Below, piece by piece: positions 43,207-51,264 of a DNA stretch of 64,000 nucleotides (its first letter is position 1; each line of letters begins with the position of its first letter). This stretch comes from Streptomyces galbus (GTDB lineage: Bacteria > Actinomycetota > Actinomycetes > Streptomycetales > Streptomycetaceae). The stretch covers positions 283,346-347,345 of the forward strand of contig NZ_SZPR01000008.1 in NCBI RefSeq assembly GCF_005280195.1, read 5' to 3'. Below the pieces are notes generated by a model, which worked only from the letters and a program-made list of their open reading frames with translations, made no database searches and was not told where the DNA came from. Made by a program: the position numbers and the translations under genes.

Positions 43207-44356
43207 ACACCGTCCTGCCCCCGGCGACACCCCGCCGGGGCCCCTTCCCGCCGGCCACGGGCGCCTGGCGGGAGGGGGACCCGCCGGGGCGCCGCCGTTG
43301 GTACACCCACCCGGAGCCCCTCGCCCTGGAGGCGGGCGGGGAACTGCCGGGCGTGCGGCTCGCGTTCGAGACGTGGGGACGGCTCGCGCCGGACGCGTCC
43401 AACGCCGTCCTCGTCCTGCACGCCCTCACCGGCGACAGCCACGTCGCCGGCCCCGCCGGGCCGGGTCATCCCACGCCCGGCTGGTGGGACGGCCTGGTGG
43501 GGCCCGGCCTCGCGCTGGACACCGACCGCTTCTTCGTCGTCGCGCCGAACGTGCTGGGCGGCTGCCAGGGCAGCACCGGCCGTCCTCGGCGCGGCCCGGC
43601 GGCCGTGCCTGGGGCGGCGCCTTCCCGTTCCTGACGCAGCGCGACCAGGTCGCGGCCGAGGCGGGGCTGGCCGACGCGCTGGGCATCGAGCGCTGGGCGC
43701 TGGTGATCGGCGGGTCCATGGGCGGGATGCGGGCGCTGGAGTGGGCGGTGGGGCATCCCGAGCGCACCCGGGCGCTGCTGCTGCTCGCGACCACGGCCGC
43801 GGCGAGCGCCGAGCAGATCGCGTGGGCCTCGCTGCAGGTGCAGGCCATCCGCTCCGACCCGCACTGGTACGGCGGCGACTACCACGGCAGCGGCGAGGGG
43901 CCCCGGGCCGGGCTGGGCCTGGCCCGGCGGATCGCCCACGTCACCTACCGCAGCGAGCCGGAGCTCCAGGTCCGCTTCGGCCGCTCGGCGCAGGCCGAGG
44001 AGGACCCGTGGGCGGGCGGCCGCTACCAGGTCGAGTCCTACCTCGACCACCAGGCGGCCAAGCTGGCCCGCCGCTTCGACGCGGGCAGCTACGTCGTGCT
44101 GTCCGAGGCGATGAACAGCCATGACGTCGGCCGGGGCCGCGGCGGCGTGCGCGCGGCCCTGCGCCGGGTGACCGCCCGCGCCCTGGTCGCCGGCGTCGAC
44201 TCCGACCGGCTCTACCCGCCGTCCCAGCAGGCGGAACTGGCCGCGGCCCTCCCTTCCTCGGACGCCCTGCGCCTGATCTCGTCGCCGCACGGCCACGACG
44301 GCTTCCTGATCGAGACGGACCAGGTGGGCGCGCTGGTGACGGAACTCCTCGCCTGA
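43203..44356 (+). pseudogene. metX: homoserine O-acetyltransferase, frameshifted and with a CTG start
   Basis: Together two frames encode a complete MetX (homoserine + acetyl-CoA to O-acetylhomoserine, the substrate of MetY). The first frame gives [27 protein letters not shown] and ends soundly at [11 protein letters not shown]. The second resumes with [20 protein letters not shown], the nucleophile GGSMGGMRALEW and SSPHGHDGFLIE. Joining them needs one extra C near 43579-43582 (ACCGGCCGTCC where ACCGGCCCGTCC is expected). In frame, no ATG or GTG exists at the natural start; position 43203-43205 is CTG where ATG would give the usual ATGA overlap. Either the gene is decaying or the sequence has an error at the C run. 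Confidence 0.82.
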
Positions 44357-44410
44357 CACGGGCCAGGCGGCTCTCGGCTCCCGGTTCGCGGGGCGCTCGC
44401 GGGCCGCCCG

Positions 44411-45226
44411 TCAGCCCGCGTGGGTGGAGAAGAGGCCGCCCGTCGGACCCTGTTTGTCGCCGCCCTGGGCCTTCTTCAGGGCGTTGGCCAGGCCCTCGAT
44501 GGTCAGGGACTGCAGGATGACCCGGCCGTGGCCCTCCAGGGTGGCCAGGGACAGGCCCTCGCCGCCGAAGACGGCGTTCATCAGGCCCTGGCGGTTGAGG
44601 CCGCCGACGCGCTGGACGCCGTACTGGATGCCCTCCTCGAAGGCGACGACGCAGCCGGTGTCGACCTCGATACGGCCGCCGAAGTCGGCCGGGTCGAGGT
44701 CGATGAAGTTGCCCGCGCCGGCGATGATCACCGTGCCGCGGCCGGTGAACTTCTCCAGGACGAAGCCCTCGCCGCCGCTCATGCCGGTCCGGCCGCCCTG
44801 GAAGGCGATGCCGAAGTCGACGGTGGACTCGGCGGCCACGAACGCGTCCTTCTCGGCGAACCACGCCCGCGTGCCGTCCAGCTCCAGCGCGCGCATCTCG
44901 CCCGGCAGCACGCCCGCGAAGCCGACGGTGCCCTCGCCGCCCTGGCTGGTGAAGTACTGGAAGGCCAGCGACTCGCCCGCCAGCGCCCGCTGGCCGACCT
45001 GCATGGCCGTGCCCATCGCCTGGCGCAGCAGGCCGCCCATGCCGCCGGAGCCTCCGCCCGGCTGCTGCCCGCCGCGGTCCGACGGGCCGCCGAGGCGGGT
45101 CTCCATGGTCACGTTCGTCGTCTTGAACAGAAACTTGCCCGCCTCGCAGTACACCGTCTGACCGGGCTGCAGGGAGACGACCGCCATCTGCATGGCGTTG
45201 CCGACGATCTCTTGCTGAAGTGTCAC
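44411..45226 (-). CDS. AIM24/TIGR00266 family protein
   Basis: A 271-residue protein of the AIM24 family. The conserved start is TLQQEIVGNAMQMAVVSL, followed by YCEAGKFLFKTTNVTMETRL, a Gly-rich flexible segment, VVFEEG-like and IIAGAGNFIDLDPADF blocks built as a double-stranded beta-helix. Cytoplasmic; the molecular function is not established. The GTG at 45226 was chosen because it begins the family-conserved TLQ-EI; its ribosome-binding site is poor. It is transcribed toward metX. Confidence 0.85.
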   Translation of the reverse strand: MTLQQEIVGNAMQMAVVSLQPGQTVYCEAGKFLFKTTNVTMETRLGGPSDRGGQQPGGGSGGMGGLLRQAMGTAMQVGQRALAGESLAFQYFTSQGGEGTVGFAGVLPGEMRALELDGTRAWFAEKDAFVAAESTVDFGIAFQGGRTGMSGGEGFVLEKFTGRGTVIIAGAGNFIDLDPADFGGRIEVDTGCVVAFEEGIQYGVQRVGGLNRQGLMNAVFGGEGLSLATLEGHGRVILQSLTIEGLANALKKAQGGDKQGPTGGLFSTHAG

Positions 45227-45326
45227 ACGGGGAGAACGAGCCGGACGGAGGAAAGAGTTCCGGCCGCCGCAGGTCGGCGTCCGTTCGCCGCCAGCGCCAC
45301 CGGCCCGGGGCGGCTGGGATGGACCC

Positions 45327-46091
45327 ATGAACACCACTCGCACGACCGACCCCAATCCCGCACCCCTGCACGGCAAGGTGGCCCTGGTGACCGGCGGCAG
45401 CCGGGGCATCGGCGCGGCCACGGCCCTGCGCCTCGCCCGCGACGGCGCGGACGTCGCCGTCACGTACGTGAACGGCAAGGAGGAGGCCGAGGACGTCGTA
45501 CGGCGCGTCGGCGCGCTCGGCCGGCGGGCCCTCGCGGTGCGCGCCGACGCCGCCGACGCCGCCGAGGCGGCGGACGCCGTGGAGCGCGTGGCCGGGCAAC
45601 TCGGCGCCCTGCACGTGCTCGTGAACAACGCGGGCGTCGGCCTGCTGGGCCCGCTGGAGGACCTGACGGCCGCCGACGTGGACCGGGTGCTCGCCGTGAA
45701 CGTGCGCGGGGTGTTCCTCACCACGCGCGCGGCGGCCGCCCGCATGGGGCGCGGCGGGCGGATCGTCACCATCGGCAGTTGCCTGGCGCAGCGCGTGCCG
45801 GGGCCGGGCGCCACGCTCTACACGATGACCAAGTCCGCGCTGGTCGGCCTGACCAAGGCGCTGGCCAGGGAGCTGGGGCCGCGCGGGATCACGGCGAACG
45901 TGGTGCACCCGGGGCCGATCGACACGGACATGAACCCGGCCGACGGGCCGAACGCGGACGGCCAGGCGGCGGTGACCGCGCTGGGCCGCTTCGGCACGGC
46001 GGACGAGGTGGCCGGCCTGGTGGCGTACCTGGCGTCGGCGGACTACGTCACGGGCGCGGAGTTCGCGGTGGACGGCGGGTTCTCGGCATAG
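45327..46091 (+). CDS. short-chain dehydrogenase/reductase
   Basis: A 254-residue SDR. The NAD(P) motif is VTGGSRGIGAATALRLA (TGxxxGIG, residues ~22-38), NNAGVG follows, and the catalytic Ser-Tyr-Lys triad is in IGSCLAQ...LYTMTKSALVGL. The C-terminal GRFGTADEVAGLVAYLAS and TGAEFAVDGGF are classic for 3-oxoacyl-ACP reductase-like SDRs. The substrate is unknown; it stands alone between the AIM24 gene and the ureide cluster, converging with allantoicase. Confidence 0.92.
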   Translation: MNTTRTTDPNPAPLHGKVALVTGGSRGIGAATALRLARDGADVAVTYVNGKEEAEDVVRRVGALGRRALAVRADAADAAEAADAVERVAGQLGALHVLVNNAGVGLLGPLEDLTAADVDRVLAVNVRGVFLTTRAAAARMGRGGRIVTIGSCLAQRVPGPGATLYTMTKSALVGLTKALARELGPRGITANVVHPGPIDTDMNPADGPNADGQAAVTALGRFGTADEVAGLVAYLASADYVTGAEFAVDGGFSA

Positions 46092-46100
46092 GACCGGACG

Positions 46101-46132
46101 GGCGCGCGGCGGGTGTCCGGTCCGCGCGCCCC
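46101..46132. terminator. hairpin between convergent SDR and allantoicase genes
   Basis: GGGCGCGCGG (46101-46110) pairs perfectly with CCGCGCGCCC (46123-46132), 12-base loop, ten bases after the SDR stop and 22 from the allantoicase stop. Confidence 0.7.
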
Positions 46133-46154
46133 TCCCGGTCCGGCGCCGCGCGGA

Positions 46155-47270
46155 TCAGCCGCCCAGTTCCTGGTGCCGGGCCGTGAGGCGGGCCGCGCCC
46201 TCCTCGGTCAGGGAGCCGAACAGGCGCAGGCGGGAGATGCCGCCGTCCGGGTAGATGTCCACGCGCGCGTGGGTGCCCACCGCGGGCGTCGGCAGGACGA
46301 AGCGGTGGTTGGTGTCGGGCTGCAGGCGGGTCCGCGGCAGGACCTCCTGCCAGGGCCCGTCCTCGCCGTCGCGCACGGACACCGACGCCCAGCCCGCGCT
46401 GTTGCCCTTCAGATACGCGGTGTCGATCTCCAGGGCGCGGATCTCGGCCTGCGCCACCAGCCGGTAGCGGATCCAGTCGTTGCCGCGGTCACGGCGCCGG
46501 CGGGTCTCCCAGCCGTCGTCCATCTTGTGGGAGCGGCCCGGCTGGATGGTGTGGGAGGCGGGCGAGTAGAAGAGGTCAGAGGCGTCCTCGACCTGGCCGC
46601 CGTTCTCCAGCGCGACCACGTCGAAGGCACCGAGCACCGCCAGCCACGCGGGGTCGGGCACGACCTCGCCGTACACGCGCAGGCGGGCGATGCCGCCGTC
46701 GGGGTGCTGGACGACGCGCAGGTGCGTGAAGCGCTGCTCGGCCCGGACGGCGAAGCCGTTCGCCGCGTGGCCGCCGACCGGGGTGCGCGGGACGAGGGTG
46801 GTCCACTTGACGTCGTCGCCGAGCAGCTCCTCCGGCGACGGGGAACCCGGCACCGACGCGGCCTCGACGGACACGGCCTGCGGGTAGTTGCCGCGGAAGT
46901 GGGCCGTGTCGACGACGATCCCGCGGATCACGCCGGGCGCGCCGAGCCGTACCAGCGCCCAGTCGTGGTCGTCCTCGGCCGGCCACGGGTGCTCGGCGGA
47001 GACACCGCGGCGCCGGCGGGTCTCCCAGCCGTCCATGATCTTGCCCTTGTGCCCGAAGTGCTCGGGGTCGAACTCGGCGCGCCCGGGCAGCAGCAGGTTC
47101 TCGCGCTGGGCGAAGAACTCGTCGTCGGCGGCGATGACGGCGGCGCCGAGCCGGCGGTCGGCGAGGTCGGCGTACCGGGTGAAGGGGAAGTCGGCGGTGC
47201 GGTAGTCCGCGTACGGGTCGCCGCCGCCGTAGGGCTGCGCGTCGCCGGTGAAGCTGGGTATCGCCGTCAC
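46155..47270 (-). CDS. alc: allantoicase
   Basis: A 371-residue enzyme that hydrolyses allantoate to ureidoglycolate and urea. It has the two homologous allantoicase domains, each a jelly roll with GKIMDGWETRRRR (first copy, about residue 75-87) and HKMDDGWETRRRR (second copy, about 250), DWALVRLG/DWIRYRL, and VDTAHFRGNYPQAVSVEA. The repeated MDGWETRRRR is a good family marker. It is 55 bases downstream of allantoinase and co-directional, so it is the second gene of the ureide operon. It ends near a terminator shared with the SDR. Confidence 0.95.
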   Translation of the reverse strand: MTAIPSFTGDAQPYGGGDPYADYRTADFPFTRYADLADRRLGAAVIAADDEFFAQRENLLLPGRAEFDPEHFGHKGKIMDGWETRRRRGVSAEHPWPAEDDHDWALVRLGAPGVIRGIVVDTAHFRGNYPQAVSVEAASVPGSPSPEELLGDDVKWTTLVPRTPVGGHAANGFAVRAEQRFTHLRVVQHPDGGIARLRVYGEVVPDPAWLAVLGAFDVVALENGGQVEDASDLFYSPASHTIQPGRSHKMDDGWETRRRRDRGNDWIRYRLVAQAEIRALEIDTAYLKGNSAGWASVSVRDGEDGPWQEVLPRTRLQPDTNHRFVLPTPAVGTHARVDIYPDGGISRLRLFGSLTEEGAARLTARHQELGG

Positions 47271-47325
47271 GGTGATCAGGGATTCCTCTCGGAGTCGGCC
47301 GGTGCGGGTCTGGGCGGGTGGGTGG

Positions 47326-48681
47326 TCAGCGGGTCAGCAGGCGGCCCCTCGGCTCGGTGAAGTCGCCGTCCGCGACGATGCGTTCGCCGCGCAGCCAGGT
47401 GGACCGCACGACGCCGTACAGCGTCCGGCCGGCGTACGCGGTGACGCGGTTGCGGTGCTGGAGGGCCGCCGGGTCCACGGTGAAGGTCTCGTCGGGGGCG
47501 AGGACGGCGAAGTCGGCGTCGTGGCCCGGCGCGATGGCGCCCTTGCGGCCGTCGAGGCCGACCAGGGCGGCGGTGCGGGCCGACATCCAGCGGACCACGT
47601 CCTCCAGGCCGTGGCCGCGCGCGCGGGCCGCGGTCCACACGGCCGGGAGGCTGAGCTGGAGGCCGGAGATGCCGCCCCAGGCGGTGGCGAAGTCGTCGGT
47701 CTTCAGGTCGGCCGTCGAGGGCGAGTGGTCGGTGACCACGCAGTCGATCGTGCCGTCGGCCAGCGCCTGCCAGAGCAGGTCCTGGTTGGCCGCCTCGCGG
47801 ATGGGCGGGCAGCACTTGAACTCGCTGGCCCCGTCGGGGACTTCCTCGGCGGTGAGGGCGAGGTAGTGCGGGCAGGTCTCCACCGTCAGGCGTACGCCCT
47901 CGGCCCTGGCCCGCGCGATCAGCGGCAGGGCGTCGCTGGAGGACAGGTGCAGGACGTGCACGCGTGCGTGCAGGCGCCGGGCGTGGTCGACGAGCGCGGC
48001 GATCGCCGTGTCCTCGGCGTCGCGGGGCCGGCTGGCGAGGAAGTCGGCGTACCGGGGGCCGCCGTGCTGCGGGGCGGCGGCCAGGTGGTGCGGGTCCTCG
48101 GCGTGCACGATGAGCAGCCCGTCGAAGCCGGCGATCTCGGCCAGGGACTGCGCGAGTTGCTCCTGGTCGAGGTGCGGGAACTCGTCGACGCCCGACGGCG
48201 ACAGGAACGCCTTGAAGCCGAACACGCCGGCGTCGTGCAGGGGGCGCAGGTCCTTGACGTTGTCCGGCAGGGCCCCGCCCCAGAAGCCGACGTCGACGTG
48301 GGCCTTGTCGCGGGCCACCCGCTGCTTGGCGCGCAGGTGGTCGACCGTCGTGGTGGGCGGAACCGAGTTGAGGGGCATGTCGATCAGGGTCGTGATGCCG
48401 CCGGCCGCGGCCGCGCGGGTGGCGGTCCAGAAGCCCTCCCACTCGGTGCGCCCCGGGTCGTTGACGTGCACGTGGGTGTCGACGAGGCCGGGCAGCAGCA
48501 CGTCGTCGCCGACGTCCTCCAGCCGGGCCCCGGCCGGCAGGTCCGCGTCGTACGGCAGGACGGCGGTGATCGTGCCGGCGGTGACGGCCACCGAGGCGGC
48601 GCGCGTCCCCTCCGGGGTGACGACGCGCGTGGAGCGCATCACCAGTTCAGCGTCGGACAGCGCCGGTCGAGCGTCGGACAC
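47326..48681 (-). CDS. allB: allantoinase
   Basis: A 451-residue zinc-dependent cyclic amidohydrolase that opens allantoin to allantoate. Metal-binding residues are visible: [19 protein letters not shown] (HxH, about residue 65), [10 protein letters not shown] (carbamylated Lys), IVHAEDP and [11 protein letters not shown] (His ligands), and [14 protein letters not shown] (Asp ligand). The GTG start at 48681 follows a GAGAGGGG ribosome-binding site. It is the first gene of the operon, with an AllR-type box just upstream, and works directly before alc in purine degradation. Confidence 0.95.
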   Translation of the reverse strand: MSDARPALSDAELVMRSTRVVTPEGTRAASVAVTAGTITAVLPYDADLPAGARLEDVGDDVLLPGLVDTHVHVNDPGRTEWEGFWTATRAAAAGGITTLIDMPLNSVPPTTTVDHLRAKQRVARDKAHVDVGFWGGALPDNVKDLRPLHDAGVFGFKAFLSPSGVDEFPHLDQEQLAQSLAEIAGFDGLLIVHAEDPHHLAAAPQHGGPRYADFLASRPRDAEDTAIAALVDHARRLHARVHVLHLSSSDALPLIARARAEGVRLTVETCPHYLALTAEEVPDGASEFKCCPPIREAANQDLLWQALADGTIDCVVTDHSPSTADLKTDDFATAWGGISGLQLSLPAVWTAARARGHGLEDVVRWMSARTAALVGLDGRKGAIAPGHDADFAVLAPDETFTVDPAALQHRNRVTAYAGRTLYGVVRSTWLRGERIVADGDFTEPRGRLLTR

Positions 48682-48713
48682 CGGGACCCCTCTCTCCGTG
48701 ACACGGGGTTCAC

Positions 48714-48745
48714 TTCCACGAAACGGAATTCAACTTTCTGTTGAA
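48714..48745 (-). promoter_or_regulatory. AllR-type composite operator before allB
   Basis: TTCCACGAAACGGAA (48714-48728) directly joined to the perfect dyad TTCAACTTTCTGTTGAA (48729-48745). It begins 33 bases from the allB start. The 15-mer recurs before allR and malate synthase. Confidence 0.75.
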
Positions 48746-48821
48746 GAAGTCTTCCCTCCCGCCCATCCGCCGTCAAGGGCACACTCCTCCACAGTGCACC
48801 CGCGGCCGACAGTCTGGACGT

Positions 48822-48857
48822 TTCCACAAAGCGGAATTAGGATTCCAACCAGCAGAA
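48822..48857 (+). promoter_or_regulatory. AllR-type operator before allR
   Basis: TTCCACAAAGCGGAA (48822-48836), two changes from the allB copy, followed by the looser TTCCAACCAGCAGAA (48843-48857). It ends ~80 bases before the allR GTG, so AllR probably also controls its own gene. Confidence 0.7.
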
Positions 48858-48937
48858 CGTAGTTACGCACAACCCGGCAGTCAAGCGACCGGCGGGTAGG
48901 CTTCTGCCCTCCCCGCCAGTCCCGAAAGGAACGCGCC

Positions 48938-49732
48938 GTGCCGACGTCCAGCGCCAGCACCACCGACTCCGCCAGGTCCGCCGCCGGAGGCGTGCAGTCC
49001 CTCGAGCGCGCCTTCGACCTGCTCGAGCGGATGGCCGACGCGGGGGGCGAGGTCGGACTGAGCGAGCTGTCCGCGAGCAGCGGGCTGCCCCTGCCGACCA
49101 TCCACCGCCTGATGCGCACCCTCGTGGCGTGCGGGTACGTCCGCCAGCAGGCCAACCGGCGGTACGCGCTCGGGCCGCGGCTGATCCGGCTCGGCGAGTC
49201 GGCGTCCCGGCTGCTGGGCACCTGGGCGCGGCCGTACCTGGCGCGACTGGTCGAGGAGACCGGCGAGACCGCCAACATGGCGCTGCTCGACGGCGACGAG
49301 ATCGTGTACGTGGCGCAGGTGCCGTCCAAGCACTCGATGCGCATGTTCACCGAGGTCGGCCGGCGCGTCCTGCCGCACTCCACCGGCGTCGGCAAGGCGC
49401 TGCTCGCGGACTTCCCCGACGCGGAGGTGCGCGCCCTGCTCGCCCGCACGGGCATGCCGGCCGCGACCGAGAAGACCATCACCACTCCGGAGGGCTTCCT
49501 GGCGGCGCTGGAGGAGGTCCGCCGGGCCGGCTACGCGGTCGACGACAACGAGCAGGAGATCGGCGTGCGCTGCCTCGCCGTGCCGGTCCCCGACGCCCCC
49601 ACCGCCGCGGCCATCTCCATCTCGGGTCCGGCGGGCCGGGTCACCGAGTCCGCCACGGAGCGGATCGTGCCGGTGCTCCAGCAGATCGCCGGGGAGCTGT
49701 CCGCGGCACTGGTGAGCCAGAACCAGGCGTGA
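48938..49732 (+). CDS. allR: IclR-family repressor of allantoin degradation
   Basis: A 264-residue regulator. The IclR winged helix at residues ~18-78 (SLERAFDLLERMADAGGEVGLSEL, LPLPTIHRLMRTLVACGYV) is followed by the effector domain (~90-255: GETANMALLDGDEIVYVAQVPSKHSMRMF, LPHSTGVGKALLA, RCLAVPVPD). In Streptomyces, AllR represses the allantoin genes and responds to ureide-pathway intermediates. The location, divergent from allB and near malate synthase with matching operators at all three, fits that role. The GTG at 48938 follows AAAGGAA. Confidence 0.93.
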   Translation: MPTSSASTTDSARSAAGGVQSLERAFDLLERMADAGGEVGLSELSASSGLPLPTIHRLMRTLVACGYVRQQANRRYALGPRLIRLGESASRLLGTWARPYLARLVEETGETANMALLDGDEIVYVAQVPSKHSMRMFTEVGRRVLPHSTGVGKALLADFPDAEVRALLARTGMPAATEKTITTPEGFLAALEEVRRAGYAVDDNEQEIGVRCLAVPVPDAPTAAAISISGPAGRVTESATERIVPVLQQIAGELSAALVSQNQA

Positions 49733-49744
49733 GCGAGCGGCCGT

Positions 49745-49768
49745 CCGTCCGGCGCGCGCGCCGGACGG
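49745..49768 (+). terminator. allR terminator hairpin
   Basis: A perfect 24-bp palindrome CCGTCCGGCGCG/CGCGCCGGACGG starting 13 bases after the allR stop. Confidence 0.75.
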
Positions 49769-49882
49769 CGCGGTGGCTCAGCGGCGCGGCAACCCGGGCC
49801 GGTGGCATGCCGGTTAGCGTCAGCGGCGCGGTGGCGCAGCTCGACGGCACGGCAGTTCGCGTCGGCGGCGCGGCGAGGCGCG

Positions 49883-50197
49883 TCACCGGCGCGGCGGCTC
49901 GCCGAACAGCTCGACCGCGTGCCGCACGTCCGACAGTCCGCCCGCGAGGGCGCTGACCGAGCCGATCGCTCCCGCGATCAGCAGCAACGAGCCGCGCAGG
50001 CGAGGGACTTCGGGGACACCATGGGTCGCCATCGCGGCGAGGGCGGCGAGTTCGTCCTCGGCCGTCGCACGGTCCGGGAAGTCCGCGGGGAGCACGGCGA
50101 GTTCGCGGCGCAGCCGGGACACCGCGGTCCGCAGCCCCGTCACCCTGGGATCGTTCTCGCTGCCGGTCACTGGCCTCTGCCCCAAGCTCCGCAACAC
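49883..50197 (-). CDS. DUF5955 family protein
   Basis: A 104-residue helical protein: RVTGLRTAVSRLRRELAVLPADF, DRATAEDELAALAAMAT and a hydrophobic segment RGSLLLIAGAIGSVSALAGGL. The family is confined to Streptomyces and relatives; function unknown. The GTG at 50197 (V-L-R-S-L-G-Q-R-P...) was chosen because a very strong GGGGGGAAG ribosome-binding site precedes it at good distance; the GTG nine codons later is the alternative. It lies alone between allR and the MocA-like gene, transcribed against them. Confidence 0.7.
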   Translation of the reverse strand: MLRSLGQRPVTGSENDPRVTGLRTAVSRLRRELAVLPADFPDRATAEDELAALAAMATHGVPEVPRLRGSLLLIAGAIGSVSALAGGLSDVRHAVELFGEPPRR

Positions 50198-50441
50198 AGC
50201 TTCCCCCCTCGCACGCCGTCGTGCGCCGGTCCGTCGTGTTCCCCCGGGGCCTGCCCGGCAAGCCCCCGCCGCCCCTGCGACAGTGCCGGACGCCGCGGGG
50301 ACGCGGGTCAGTAAACGCCACCGGGCCCCACCACGCCACAGCGGGGACGGAAATTCAGCCGCGCGTGAGCGCGGCGCGCCGCGCGCCGGAGCCGACCCGC
50401 CCGGACGGGCCCCCCGCCGCCCCGTCGGGTATGCAGGAGCC
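50198..50441. other. intergenic region between DUF5955 and nucleotidyltransferase genes
   Basis: Divergent control region of ~240 bases. No clear promoter hexamers, operator or repeat; GCGCGCCG-rich stretches at 50366-50390 can fold locally. Confidence 0.4.
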
Positions 50442-51080
50442 ATGACTCGTACGGAACACCTCCATGCCGACGCGGATCCGGCGGCGCGGGCCACCGGGAG
50501 CGTCGTCGGGCTGCTGCTCGCGGCCGGCGGGGGCCGGCGTCTCGGTGGCCGGCCCAAGGCGCTGCTCGTCCACCGGGGCCGGCCGCTGGTCGAGCACGCG
50601 GTGGGCGTCCTGCACGCGGCCGGCCTCGCGCGCGTGCACGTGGTCCTCGGGGCGGCCGCCGACGCCGTACGGGAGCGGGCGGCGCTCGACGGGTGCGTCC
50701 TGGTGGACAACCCGGACTGGGAGCAGGGCATGGGCTCCTCGCTGCGGGCCGGGCTGGCCTCGCTGGCGGGGACGGGGGCGCGGGCCGTCGTCGTCTCGCT
50801 CGTCGACCAGCCGGGCATCGGGCCCGAGGCGGTGGCCCGGGTGCTGGCCGCGCACCGGGACGACACGTCGCTGGTGTCGGCGGCCTACGACGGCGTGCGC
50901 GGCCATCCGGTGCTGCTCGGGGCGGCCCACTGGGCGGGGGTCGCGGCGGCGGCGACGGGCGACCGCGGCGCGCGCGGCTACCTGCGGACACACGACGGGG
51001 AGATCGCCCTGGTCGAGTGCGGTGACGTCGCCCGGCCCCATGACATCGACACGGTGGCGGACCTGGGCCACCTTGAGTGA
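50442..51080 (+). CDS. MocA/MobA-like molybdopterin nucleotidyltransferase
   Basis: A 212-residue enzyme with the NTP-transferase fold. Its nucleotide-binding loop is LLLAAGGGRRLGGRPKALL (consensus LAAGxSxRMGxxK), then DNPDWEQGMGSSLRAGL and LVDQPGIGPEAVARVL with the metal-binding Asp. MocA enzymes add CMP to molybdopterin to make the cytosine-dinucleotide cofactor of xanthine-dehydrogenase-type enzymes, so it may serve the xdh operon 40 kb away or another Mo enzyme of purine breakdown. The ATG at 50442 follows CAGGAG. It lies upstream of malate synthase in the same orientation but has its own gap of 184 bases after it. Confidence 0.85.
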   Translation: MTRTEHLHADADPAARATGSVVGLLLAAGGGRRLGGRPKALLVHRGRPLVEHAVGVLHAAGLARVHVVLGAAADAVRERAALDGCVLVDNPDWEQGMGSSLRAGLASLAGTGARAVVVSLVDQPGIGPEAVARVLAAHRDDTSLVSAAYDGVRGHPVLLGAAHWAGVAAAATGDRGARGYLRTHDGEIALVECGDVARPHDIDTVADLGHLE

Positions 51081-51130
51081 ACGGGGTGGCACCGAGCGCC
51101 ACCTTGGCTCGAACCGGAGAATCTCGACAT

Positions 51131-51161
51131 CAACAAACCATTGAAGTTCCACGATGAGGAA
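51131..51161 (+). promoter_or_regulatory. AllR-type composite operator before malate synthase
   Basis: CAACAAACCATTGAAG (51131-51146) followed at once by TTCCACGATGAGGAA (51147-51161). The second element agrees with the allB and allR boxes (TTCCACRAxRxGGAA), and the first resembles CAACTTTCTGTTGAAG next to the allB box. It ends ~103 bases before the aceB ATG. Confidence 0.7.
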
Positions 51162-51264
51162 ACTAGTATCCACTGCTCAGAAGCGTCCGTCCGCACATCC
51201 GGTGCCTTCTGTCCCGTTCGTGCCTGTTGGCATCCGGTGCCACCGCTGAAGGAAGTGACAGCTC

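Noticed and set aside
49790..49880. Tandem repeat or small gene after allR
   Set aside because: The GGCGCGGC-rich stretch is loose local repetition from base composition; the frames are low-complexity and have no start signal.
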